A stretch of DNA of 64,000 nucleotides. It comes from Stratiolaelaps scimitus (taxonomy: Eukaryota > Arthropoda > Arachnida > Mesostigmata > Laelapidae). Below are positions 38,853 through 51,000 of the stretch, piece by piece. The translations under genes and the position numbers were made by a program. The notes below the pieces were generated by a model that ran no database searches, was not told the DNA's origin, and was given only the letters and a program-made list of their open reading frames with translations. The stretch covers positions 3,410,001 to 3,474,000 of the forward strand of contig JABWDB010000035.1 in the NCBI GenBank assembly GCA_019614645.1, given 5' to 3'. The first letter of the stretch is position 1; each line of letters opens with the position of its first letter.

Positions 38853-39082
38853 CTAAAGGTGAGTTGTGCCCTGTTCTGCAGTCGAGGGTGTCGTGTTGGG
38901 CGAAGGAGCTGTTGCATTACAATGGCTAGTACTACCCTGCGAGGCGGAAGGATTCGCGGAGGAGGGAACGCAGCTCGACGCCAGTTGGGGATCTCCCCTA
39001 TCGATTAACTCTGGGTGTAGGTTGAGCGCTGGGTTTACACGACCGTTCATCTCGGTCTGGTACGTTTTGGCTCCCTGTAGGC
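38853..39082 (-). CDS. ChT: ChT coding exon 8 (C-terminal tail)
   Basis: Residues 527-602, cytoplasmic and low in hydrophobics. It starts (S)[20 protein letters not shown] after acceptor ctgctgttacag and ends EQGTTHL-TAG. The phase fits exon 7. The tail is not alignable by eye with vertebrate CHT1, so its support is the splice sites, the phase and an open frame of 76 codons. The TAG is itself preceded by CTCACCTT and could serve as a splice acceptor (ctttag|AAG). Confidence 0.72.
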
Positions 39083-42000
39083 CTGTAACAGCAGAGAGAA
39101 GTACAGAATGAGAGATGCACAAGAACGTGGTTCAATGGGATGATTCAATGGGACAACCACCAACAAGTATTCCGCCACTGAGCCAGAGAACGAAGATGTA
39201 CAAAGCTGTTCCACACTTGAAATAATGAGACAAGAGCGTTCAGTCGGGTGGAATCTCTACTGCGTAGAACTGTTGCCAACATACTGCTGCAGGGTATAGT
39301 TGGCGCCTTGTGAACTTACTTGAGTTGAGCACAGTAAGCTCCTCTTGAGGTTCCTGAACCTTGACGATGTCCTCTGGTATATTGACGACGCAGTTAAAGA
39401 CGTCCAGATGCGGCGGCAGATGGCCTGCCTCAAACAAGATTTTCGACAGCTGTGAAACAGCCACGAGCGTTGAAAAGCTGCACACCATTGAGAATGTGCG
39501 GAACGGAAACAGTTGGCCGTGCTCCTCGGAATAATATGGATACTTGATTAAGGCAGGAAGACCTAGAATAGATTCGCCACCAAGGCCCCGCAGCAGAAGG
39601 CCGATGATGTAGGCGGCTGAAAACGAATGTAGGCTTACTTGAGCAACGCTGTTCGACAGGTTCGTTTCGCCAGGGCCTATTGATACTTATTTGTTTGGGG
39701 GTATTTATTGTGACCATGGATCTACAAATTACATGACTACATATCTGCAGAAATAAGACGCGTATCGCATTCAGCCATGTTGGCGAACCGGAAGAAGGGG
39801 CACTCTGGGAAGACGTTGTGATCATTCTGATCTGAAGCGACTGGCTAGGACGCGCCGAGAGCACAGGACAAAATAGGTCCCTTGCACAAGTATATTAGAT
39901 TTGCCTGTGTCAAAGGATTCTACGTTTACATCACTGTCGACCCTTCCCGATTATGCTATTTCAATCATGTCTAGCGACCACGGTCGGTTTTTGCTGAAAG
40001 TTGGAAATGTTCGTTTCGACTGGCGTTTCACAGCAGAGAAATCATCGTCGTACTTCTGCAGAAGCTAGCCGCAATGGCACTAGATGCTATGATATATGTT
40101 TCTACGTGCAAAAGCAATTGATCAGTGCTCACCCAACGATCCGTATGTGTTGACCTGCTTTTTGAGATAAACAACCGAGACGAGCTGCGGAAATAGGATG
40201 ACGTATACCAAGTCCGAGGAGAGGTACCAGAGACCGTAGACGGACTTTACCGTGAGCGCCATAGCAGTGGCCATGATTCCAACGAGCAGAATCGAAAGTT
40301 TCATCACCCAAATTACTTCGTTTTCGGAGGCCTAGTCGAACAACCGACCACAGGACAGAGATCAAAAGGCTTATTATAGTAGGATAAGGCACACAAGGCT
40401 AAATCAGGTAGTGAAATACAGGTTTAGAAAAAAATGGCTTCTGTAAAAGGTAGCCCGCGAAAGAAAGGAAAACAAGTAGCCCGGGGGTTTGTGTCATCGG
40501 TAAACCCAATTTTGTCTTATCTGTAAGCGTCGTTTTCACGAACGAATTTACTTCTCACCTTATTTCGACTGGCGCTATCACTGGCTCCCTCCGGGGGAGC
40601 TAGTTACTTCAATACATTATAATACAAACGACTACTTTATTCATAGAGGGCGAAATGCATAATCAGGCTGGCCATAGTTCTATAACGACACATTGAATGA
40701 TTCAGAGGAATCTGTACCCCACCAGAAATGCGAGTTGTTTCGACGTTATGCGATAGAGTCACTCGCGTTTGTTACCGTCACAGATACCAGTTCCACAGAC
40801 CATCGATGCTAGTGGAGAAAGAGAACCTCGGTTTCAACATCCATTCGATTTTCTTGTGTACACTATTAGCAAGCGCTAAATATTACAGTTCTGTCTATTC
40901 TAGTGTAGTATTTCAGCAGAGTCGCATTCGATCCAGCGGCACGCCGTCGGTATGAGCGATCGTCCTGAAATAAAACGACAGCGCATGCGGCCAAAACCTC
41001 GTCCACCCGGCCCCCCTTACAGCACACTTACGTTCTGTCTAAAGATGAGTTTGTAGACATTTCGGGCGAACATGGACGCGGCGGAGAGTATAGAGGAATC
41101 GGAGGACGACATAACGGCGGCCGAAACGGCGCCCAGACCCAGGCAGGACACGAAGCTCGGCGTGAGGTACTGCAGGACCAACGGAAGGACGAGGGCCGAC
41201 TCGGACTCTTTGAGTGGCCTCTCCAACGCCGTCTCGTTCCAATGTGTCGCTTTCGCCACCGCCCCCATGATCATCGCGGGCACGGCCATGACGATACAGC
41301 CGACAGCTGCCACGTAGCTCAGCACCTGCGCCTTGAATGCGCTCCGGCAGGACAGCACCCGCTGGAAGTAAACTTGCCAAGGGATGCCGCCCAGCATGAG
41401 CAACAGGCCACAATCGATCCACTGGCCAAAATACTTGCTGTCCACGGTGCCGATCCAATCGTTCGTTGGGTAGGTGAGCGGACCCACAGCCTCGTTGTGT
41501 ACGCAGAATGGTATGCATACCCACTGTAATCGATCGAACGACACAAGAAATGAAACAAAGCATGGATCGAAATTGGGTGAACGAGAAGCGACAGACACTG
41601 ATGGAAACAAATGGACTGTGCACTTCTACATACCCCCTGATGCAATCGGCCACCATTTAAGCTGAAGTTAGTGCTGAAATGTTGGCTGGCTAACATACTA
41701 CGGTGGTTAGCTGACAATGGGTTTGCCGAAAGCTTGATGACAATTGTAGTTTCTGCCATTCTGGCTACTCAGGGGCGACCGGAATTCAATTGATGAAGAG
41801 GTGACGCTTTTGTTGAGCTGGAAAAATTAATGGACGAACTATCTCAGCTTGGTTGCGTGTCGCGCCAACAAAAAAAAAAAAAAAGTGCGCACAGTGCACA
41901 CCGTACGCCGATTGACGATCCAGCTACAATGAATCATGTCTTCCCAAAAACGCTTACGGAAGCATCCGTGCATGTTTGCTGAAGTGAATTGAATTTCCGC

Positions 42001-45000
42001 AAATTGATTGGAACCGCTGGTCGTCAGATGCAGATTTTCTGTGGCAAACACAGGCGAATGTCTGGAAGGGAAGGGTCACATTGCTTTTGGCATTATTAAT
42101 TACATTCAATGTGTGTTCCCCCTGATGACTGACGATCTACCGATGTCCCTGTGGTCCGTGTAAGATTACCTGCACATTTAGGTAGGTGGTCATTTTTTAG
42201 CCAGATATTCATCATGGTAACAGCTATACTGGTGGGCCGACCAGGCAGATAGACAATACGCATACGAAATAACTGCGCCAGGTGAACAGATGCGACTGAC
42301 AACTGTTCGTGGTTCATTAAAATCCCATAGCAACAGAAGAGGGTAGACTCAAGCGTACAGCAAAGATAGGGCGTCATCGAATGTTCGGCTCGACCTTCAC
42401 AGCTGGAAATATTCCCATGTGCATGCGTTCATGCACCAATCTATTCGATAGCAAACATTTGCAAGAGATTGCAATTTGGCCGAAGCTAGGGGCAACAGCA
42501 CAGCACCGTGTCCACGTCGTCGGAGGCAACGCATCGTCAAAGGCAACGAATGCATCGTGCCGTTAAATGTGCCATAATACGAATACGGTGTGAGGAACGA
42601 AGGCCTTGTTTCGCTTGAGTTGTCAATGTACAGCAGGCGTTGCAAGGAGACGTTACGTGCACTAGTAGAAGTAAAATATGGAGAATTGCGTTAAGGGAAG
42701 CTTCTGGAGATGACCACCAAACAGACGGTGTCAGGCTATTGCCTCTGTAAAGTGTCATTCGCGTTGCGCTCGGCACTTTCAAAAGCAACACGAAGGACAG
42801 CGTCAGCATTCAGCACCGATTTGAGAAAGTACAACGCCGCATTACCCATGGATTACCCGTGATAAACAGGTAGCCGTAAGGTCAACAGTGAGCATCAGAA
42901 ATACTAACTGGTTAGTTCTCGATACTGAGTCACTCGTCCGAGTTGTTTCACAGGAGTGATAATTGCGTAGGCGGACATATGAAGACGATGTGCCCAATTC
43001 AGGTCATTCACGCAATGCTGCTAAAGTCACTGTTTTAGCTTCTGGCACGGAAAGCTAATGGCGCTAATCGCTAATAATTAAATAAAAAAAATGATAATTA
43101 CTTTCGGATGATAGTTGCTGAACGTGAACAAATGATCTACAATAGACGTGCACGAGTTGATACAGACACAGACACATATGGACGCACAATAATCCCTGAG
43201 GCGTCCCACGAGTTAATTTGCTCTCAGACGGTCATACATGAGGGATATGATATACGAGCCCTGTTCACTATGAACCGCTGCCACCACATGGCTTCAAAGC
43301 TTACCAGTCCGAGGAAGATGCAGAATAACTGGATGACATCAGTATACGCAACAGAATAGAGTCCTCCGAACAGTGTGTAGATGAGGGCGATACACGCTGA
43401 TGATATGATTGAGGTGTTGTTATCGAGGTCCATAATGACGCCAACCGTTGCTCCTGAAAATTATTGTCGACCAAAAATTCTATGATATACATATATTGCA
43501 ACAAAAACAGTCAACGTGAGCCACAAACTCTGCTGGGCTGGCAACTCACGACGGGTATTATTCAAATTTATTCAAGGCAAAATCGCTTGATCAAATCCCT
43601 TGGCTCAGTATCGTATTCGAAGATGCTAATATTATATGTCAAATAAGTGAAAAAAAATTCATAAGTCAGTGAAATGTCTTCGTCCAAATGACGTTGTGGC
43701 GATTGCGCCTCTCAAGGCCGTTCGAGGGTTCACTATCGTCGTGCGGTCGGGTTGTTTAGATCAATCACCACCGCAGTCGCCAATTGGGGCCCACTCACCC
43801 AAGCATACAGCGTTCGAGGTCGATTAAACGCTGATCCCGTTAGTTTCTATAATGTCTGCCCGTCGGAGTGCCTGCATGCCTACACGCTCAGTGCGTGACA
43901 GATTCGACCGAATATAGCAGTCCCCGCCACTTCTTTGGTCGATATTTATATAATCATAATAGGAATAATAATAATCATCATCATCTTGCTGGTGGTGACG
44001 CCGTAGCAGCAGCAGCAGCAGCGATTCGCCGCTATCGCCATAACAATCTGATATCTCCCTAAGTTGGTTGACACTGCAAGTGGGTCCCCGGCCTTCCGGT
44101 CCTCGAAGTCGCTCCGCTCTTGAGCGCATACAGCAGTGGTGGATTTACGCGCAGCATACAATGCAGGGTACGGCATCTAATGCTAATAAAAATAATAATA
44201 ATGAGGGACTTCATAGCGATATTCGCTGAGAGAGGAAACCAGGAAAGCTTGGTTGTGATAATCAAGGATGAATGCTTCAATTTAGAGATGAATTGTGTCG
44301 CACAATATCAGTATGACATAGATGAAATTGACTGCTAAGGAACAAGGAAGTCTAGATCGGTCACGAGTCTTCTATTATGGTGAAAATTGACGGAATCGAC
44401 CACCCTCTTACATGATCGGCATTGCTGATGCATGATCGAGCAAATGTTGCTGGCAGTCTACGGCAAAAATCGTAATATTTATTTACGCTGTTTGACACTA
44501 CTGAGAGAATTGTTTATTTCCTAAAAAAAAACAAGCTTGACAACAAGCTGCTACTACGCTTCCGCAGTGTGTTTGTCCCAAAGGTATACAATTGTCAGGT
44601 ACACAATTGTGAAACTGTCATCCCATTCTGTGTCAGGTCATCTCTCCGCTATTTAGCATAGAATAATTAGTAATCTATCAAATTAAAGTCGAGTGTCTGA
44701 TCTTCACTACGGTGTAAGAGTCGGCAAGGGGAGCTGAGCCAAAAAGCCCATTCCTCAAAGATACATAACTGTTATCAAACGTGTAAACAATCGGCTGATT
44801 CTCATTAAGTGGCCTGCCACTGAAGGTATAAAATATACGTGAATAGATTATGGGGAGCGTGTCCTCCGCAACAACACGATATGTTCCGGGAAGACGGAAC
44901 ATGTCAATGCTAATTACCGCCGACGGGGACGGGGTCACTCGGTCTCATATCACTTTACCCCATGTTAGTTGGCGATCAATTTGTATACTGCGAAGTGACC

Positions 45001-48000
45001 TTAGGCAGCATCATTACTCTATCCAGTGCGTTGATGATGTCACTTAGCCGAACTTTAACCCTCGCCGTTCATACGTTCTACCGTTAATATCAGCTAGCCC
45101 GCATATATGTACTGCGGTTATTACCGCGAAATATCGTCCCAAGTCACACTATGCAGAATAGTAATAGTTTGTGTTGATTTTTTAGTTTGTGTTTATAATT
45201 ATGGTTTGACCAATAACAGTCATCGAAATATTTAGTTACAAAGCAGCATCGCCTAATACACTATCAATCGGCAATATGAAAGGGCTGTCATCAATGATCA
45301 TATAATTGTTGTTTTCTGGGAAAATATTGCTATGTGTAAGGAGTACGAATGTGGTGCAACGATGCCCGTTAGCATGGATGATGCTAAGATTGACAAGGTG
45401 ATGAATCGGCCATATCATCGGGCAAAAGGTGGTGTGACGTGGATACAGCCTTACAGGCAGTGTCATGGTTGTGGGCGATAACAATCCCGTTGAAGGATGA
45501 AGGCTGTTCGTTGGGCCCTGTTTATTGGACGGCAAACGCAAAGCCGAGGCGAAGCTATCCAGAGAAGTACCACTCGTCGTAGCTCGACAACAACGACAAC
45601 ATCGAGAATAATAATAATCGTAATAATAGTAATAACAGGTAACGGACGACGTGGATGTGTGGGTGCGAACGAGCCGGCCGCAAACCCGCACGCCACCTCG
45701 AGTGCGATGCTGCTGGGATTCGGTTGCGACGACAATCGAAGTTGGCCGACCAAGGTCGAGTTCGGCCCATCTCGAGTTAGGCTAAGGCACAGGGCGAGCG
45801 GAACGGAACGAGATTAGGGTGAAGGTATCATATAAAGGTGCCACTTTAGGAGGCGTAATGGCTCGGCTGTCCGAAGGTTAAGTTGTGTAGAGTCTGTTTC
45901 GTTGCTTCTCAATCTGATATCGTCGGGACAGCCCGATCAGATCACAGATCGGGAGATTCGTGGAGTAAACCATCTTGGACCGCGACAAATATGTGCAAAT
46001 ATCGTACATTTTAGATACATAAGGTAGATAGGTGGAACAACGTGAGAGGAAGTAGCCAAAACATCGACAATTCTCATTTCCTTATTCAGTGAATCATGTG
46101 GATATAAATGGATCCCAGTGACTGACTGATAGTAAAGTCGTAGCTTTGCTGCTACGGCCTGCAGACCGAGTTAAAATCCGCGCTGCACACGTAGGCTTTC
46201 ACTAAATGAGTGACGATAGCTGAGCCCATCATCGATCTGGCCAAGGTCATAGCTTGGCCGCTTGGTATCATTCTCGTGATGTCTTTGCTTGATCCAAGCC
46301 GTTCCGACCCCGATAGCTTTGAAGTATTTATTTATATAGTTAAGGCGGGCCGCGTGCAATCTTACAGCACGGCTACGAACGGACGCGGCCTTGACAGTAT
46401 CAGGCCCGTTAAGGCGAGCCCCGCGGCAATGAATGTCTTTTATATTGGTTTCGGTGGGCGTTCGACCATCGTTCCCGGATGATCACGATAGAGGAACGCT
46501 TATGAAACCGACAGCTGGTACGTGGAGGGCGGACGGTAATCAGATTAAGTATCTAGCTTCCGTTACGTGATTACGTTATTGCTTTCTCACTCGGAGCCTC
46601 AGAAGCCTATCGATAGTTGTAATTTAAAGTGGCCGCAAATGTTCATTTAGGCGGATATATCGCAAGCTTGTAGCAATGCAGAGGGAGAGATATAGACGTT
46701 GTTGTGGTTTGCACTGCCCAGGTTGCGTCACTATCTGCTATCAGCTCAAGGCAATCGTAGCTTTGTGAGGCCTTGCTTCGAAGCAGTAAACTAGGTAATA
46801 AGAGATATCCTCTGGTTATGGTAGCTCACGCCTTGGGAAAGAAAGGGGAAGCTATCTCTCGCTCCGAGAGACAGACTCTCTCTCTCTCAGAATAGATATA
46901 TTACATAAATGTTCCCATCAATACCCTAGCTATCCGGTCTGAGTCATTGACGTTCGCGTTTCCTCCAACTTTTTTTTACCCTTCTATGGCGTGCCCAGAA
47001 ACGGATGTGCTAATTTAGAAACGGAAATGCGACCCAGTTGAAGGAGCCCTTTATAGGTAGCCTTCTGGATGCAAATGTAATACTTAGGAAAAAGGTCGCT
47101 GGCAAAAAGAACACCTCCACGTTTAGCATTAAAACATTAGCATGGTTTAACATCTTATCCTCAGGCGTTACGTAAGGAAGAGAAGTAATCAACAAACTGG
47201 TAATAGAATCTGTATAGGAATCGTCCCCTAAATAAGTGAAGTAGTCATGAGCTCGTTATAGTTCATCAAAAGCTACGTTGTACCTCATTCATGGCGAGAG
47301 GAACTTGATTCCCTTTAGTCGAAACATTAGCACTCTTGTGCCCTTAGATCGACTATCTACTAACAAGGAACAGAAAAAAACCAATCTTAATAGGCTCGGA
47401 AGAGTCTGCGTGCACTGGATACAGAACATGTGTGTCTATTTTTGAATGGCGGAAACCAAACAGCCACAATTCTGTCGGGGACTAAAGAGGAACCTCTTTG
47501 AAGGGGAAAACAAGGCGAAAACAAACGTGTTTTGGTTTCTACGCTGTTTTGGCAGCATGGTAGAATGGGTCGAAGAAAGTCTGCGGAGGAGGACGCTAGA
47601 GCGATTCGTGAGACATCGAAGGTTTTCCAGGAAGATAGCGCGAGAGAGAGACGACAGGGATAGGATAGGATACCCACAACAACCGCAACCGCCAACAGCC
47701 ACAACTGCTGGCTGGCCAGCGCCATGGCAGGCCGATAGAGACCCTACTTTTGAGGACGGCTGCGGCTGTTCCACGGGTGGGTTAGCTTTTTCAGACAATG
47801 GATGAAAGCGAAGCCGACGCTCGGCAAGCAGACCGAGGGAATCCCTAGCGTTGAGATGAACGCTAGGAACCTATCGAGCAACTTGTCTAGCCGGTTGGCT
47901 TGTTCAACCAATCTTTCAGAGAGGCCTAACAAAAGGAGCTGCCGAAAAGGAACGGACGGTAGAGCAATAGGGATGGGAAATGGTCGTGTGGGGCCAGCCC

Positions 48001-51000
48001 CAGACAACCCCCAAAGCCCAGGTCTCCTATTTCATTCTGTACGAGTCAGGCTTCGCGGAGGCCGCGCAAGACCCAGGCAGGAAAAGAAACAACTGTGTAG
48101 TAAGTAGTATATGCTGTGGGGTAGAGCAGGAAGGGGCGACAATGCTATGATGATGTTATCGTCTTGCCATACAGCGTGTTGTGGAACTGCTTTCGAGCGA
48201 ACCCTGTCTTTCCAGAAATACGACGAGGATGGTACACGGCCCGAAAAGTGGTCCGGGGTTCGGGGCGATAGTGGAAAAGACGTGTATAGGGGCTGCGACA
48301 ACGAAGGATTAACAAAGGATTTGTTGAAGACGGTAAATGGCGGCGATCACAGAAAGATATAAGGTAGATGGGGCAAAAATCATGAATGAAGGAAATCACG
48401 AAAAACAAAGCGTATAATAGACCTCATACCACAAATGTATTTATGGTATAATCGAGTGCTTTGCATTTATCCCCTAAAAATGACCCAGGACGACATGACG
48501 CGTTGCAGCCCCTAAAAATTCTCTGCCTTACTCGTACCCCGACAGGGGTACGAGTAAGGCAGAGAATCTGCCCCGGTGGCCCCGGTGGCCCCGACAGGTC
48601 CTCATAGTAATACCTAAAGGTTAAGAGCTGAGGCCTGTCAGATAGGGGAACAGCTGAGGGTCAGCTCGAAAAACAGTTAGCCCCTAAAAATGACCCAGGA
48701 GCGCACTCATTTTTGCTACGATGTGGTCTTTCAAAGAGCTACTCATCAGACAAGGTCGCTAACCCCAAATGGACCCCACCCAACTACCTATGCTCGTGTA
48801 TCAGGTCCCACCGATGCGTACCAGGGGCACAGCTCTATAGCTGCTGCTGCTACTAGGGACAAACTTAGACAAACAAAACTCATCGATTTTCGCACTTGAT
48901 CTCATACAAATCGCATATTTTATAATAGGAAGCGCCACAATAACAAGAGCTTATATGAGTCTAGGCTAGTGTTATAAATACATAAACCGTAGCATTGGAT
49001 CAATCTGTTGTCTTGACCTCCGTTTTGTACATGAAGTGTTGTATAATCAACAGCCGTTTGCTAGTCAGCTCAGTTTAGGTGTTCGGAGTGGACGAAATCA
49101 AATCGTATATGACAACAAAACAAGGCATTAATGACGTATTTTCTATTTGATGTTTAAAACCTAATAAAGAATTCCTTCAATTCACTTGTTGCAGTTCGTA
49201 TCATCATAGCAGTTTTTAAACTAATTGCAAAGATTATTAATTGTAAATTAATTCATCTCAAATGATTGCCAATTTTATAAAAAGGGTTGACGTTAGGATG
49301 ACTGACGTGTATGCGTAGATCATAAAACCGACAGCCAGCTTTATTAGTATAACTAGTCCTAAATTAAAACGCTTGTGCTGTACACACGTATAATATAGAG
49401 GCGCTCTAAAGTAATCGTCCGACTGCCTACGACCATAATAATTTCTCATGTTGTTCCAAAAACAAATTACAGTTCGTCGTATCCTTCAATCACACCTACA
49501 AATGGAACTCTCGCAAGGAACATTTACGAGCTTACTTTACGAGTTCCACAAGACAAGTACGAAATTATACTCATAATATTTGCACGAGCATATTGTACCG
49601 CTTCCCACGATTATAATCAGTTAGTAAAATAGTACATGGTCGTCGTTTGGGACGGACTAAAATCAGTCATGTGCATATAACCAAGAACAGACCACAGTTG
49701 TGACTATTATTTGACAACTCATTGTGGCAAAGCGCCCCCGTGCTCCGCGCATTGTAATCTCATTGTTAGTTATTCTTGCGTAATGTACAGAGAGGTAGAG
49801 GGCGGGCTTCATTAAATTAGAGGCGTTTGTGGCCCGAGAGATGTGTGCAGTGAGACTGTTCTCGCTCTAAAAGAAAACCCGCCTTGTTTTCCTGCGCTTT
49901 AAAGTTCTCTGTCGACATGAAACGACAGGGTAGTGAAACACCCTGGAGAGGGGAAATTGTTGCGCTGTCGGTAATATCTCGCCGTACACGGGATAGTAAT
50001 TGCATTTCGGAGTGCCATGACTGGCCGATTACCTAGATCGGCGTTTGTTCAACTCGCGGCAGACAAATCCACGATACAGATAGCTCCACGTCGTCACTCG
50101 CAACTCGCGTTTATGTGCGTGTATTCTTTAATAGTGAAAAAAAACGGCTAAAAGAGCCCTACATTTCTCTCGTTCTCTGTCACCCTCTGGCACGGTTTTT
50201 TCTTTCTGTATTGGCACACCGTTCAAGCGGATGCATTAGTATACACCACATTTGTATAGGGGAAGTGGACAGATCGGCGATACCAGTTGGTGTTCACAAG
50301 GGGAGAGACGTGCAGGAAACGGATGCACGTTGACCTATTGGGACGATATTGATCAGCGTGCTCATGACTCACAGCTATGACAGATAGGGCACATGAATGT
50401 AGCAACTACAATCGAACCTCGAAAACCTCGAAACCTCGAACCTCAAAAACCTCGAAACCTCGAAAATACCCATTTTGAACAAAATGCGATGGTTTTAATC
50501 TAACTATATAGTCTTATTTCACGGTATTGACGCTTGTCGCTACTAAATTTGAATTTCGACGATTTCTTGATAACTGACACTAATAATATATATATATATA
50601 TATGTATATATGTATTTATAAAACGTTTCGTTCGACTCTAACCTAGCGCGGCGAGTATAGCAGCAGACCAGAACACCTCGCCACACAGAGCAGGAATGAA
50701 GAGAAGGCCTCCCATGCGACCTCCAAAAAGCTCCTGGAATGGGTCCAACATTGTCACATAGCCCTCCGCGCGCATCTTATTAGCGAAGAAGTGCCCTCCT
50801 GTAAAACAGAATAAAGTACGGCAGTAATTAGTAAGTGTCATCATTATGGCAGCAAAAAAAAACTCAACAAAAATGGTAGTACAACAACTACTGTCAAGCA
50901 AAACTATAATAACTATTTAGATCTCTGGCATCGGCCACGAGTCCACGATGGAGTGGCACAATGTGAAGATATGTATCAACGGATGTCCAACCAGAAGTTA

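Larger units (their letters stand above)
39083..43304 (-). other. ChT: ChT introns 4 to 7 (with exons 5-7 between)
   Basis: Introns 41524-43304, 40332-41031, 39617-40132 and 39083-39319, all GT-AG. They are mostly unique AT-rich sequence with an A-run at 41870-41884. No nested gene recognised. Confidence 0.7.
47400..48900. other. GC-rich intronic island with serial open frames
   Basis: Purine-rich on the plus strand and clearly richer in GC than the flanks, with no (TA)n arrays. Three plus-strand frames follow one another (47446-47805, 47802-48107 overlapping as ATGGATGA, and 48111-48362), and three minus-strand frames run opposite. None resembles a known protein. The first includes the basic stretch [21 protein letters not shown] decayed or foreign insertion is possible, but the openness may just reflect composition. 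Confidence 0.3.
43454..50642 (-). other. ChT: ChT intron 3 (7.2 kb)
   Basis: Largest intron. It carries CAG (44005-44025) and TAA/ATA-type (43965-43980, 45605-45635) runs. A compositionally different island at about 47400-48900 holds a 23-bp inverted repeat and 20-bp direct repeats. A CCTCGAAA minisatellite lies at 50412-50467 and a (TA)n at 50586-50610. No nested gene is convincingly recognised. Confidence 0.7.

Noticed and set aside
41039..41759. Alternative minus-strand frames overlapping ChT exon 5
   Set aside because: They are shadows of the transporter exon in the wrong frames; only the 164-codon frame matches SLC5A7.
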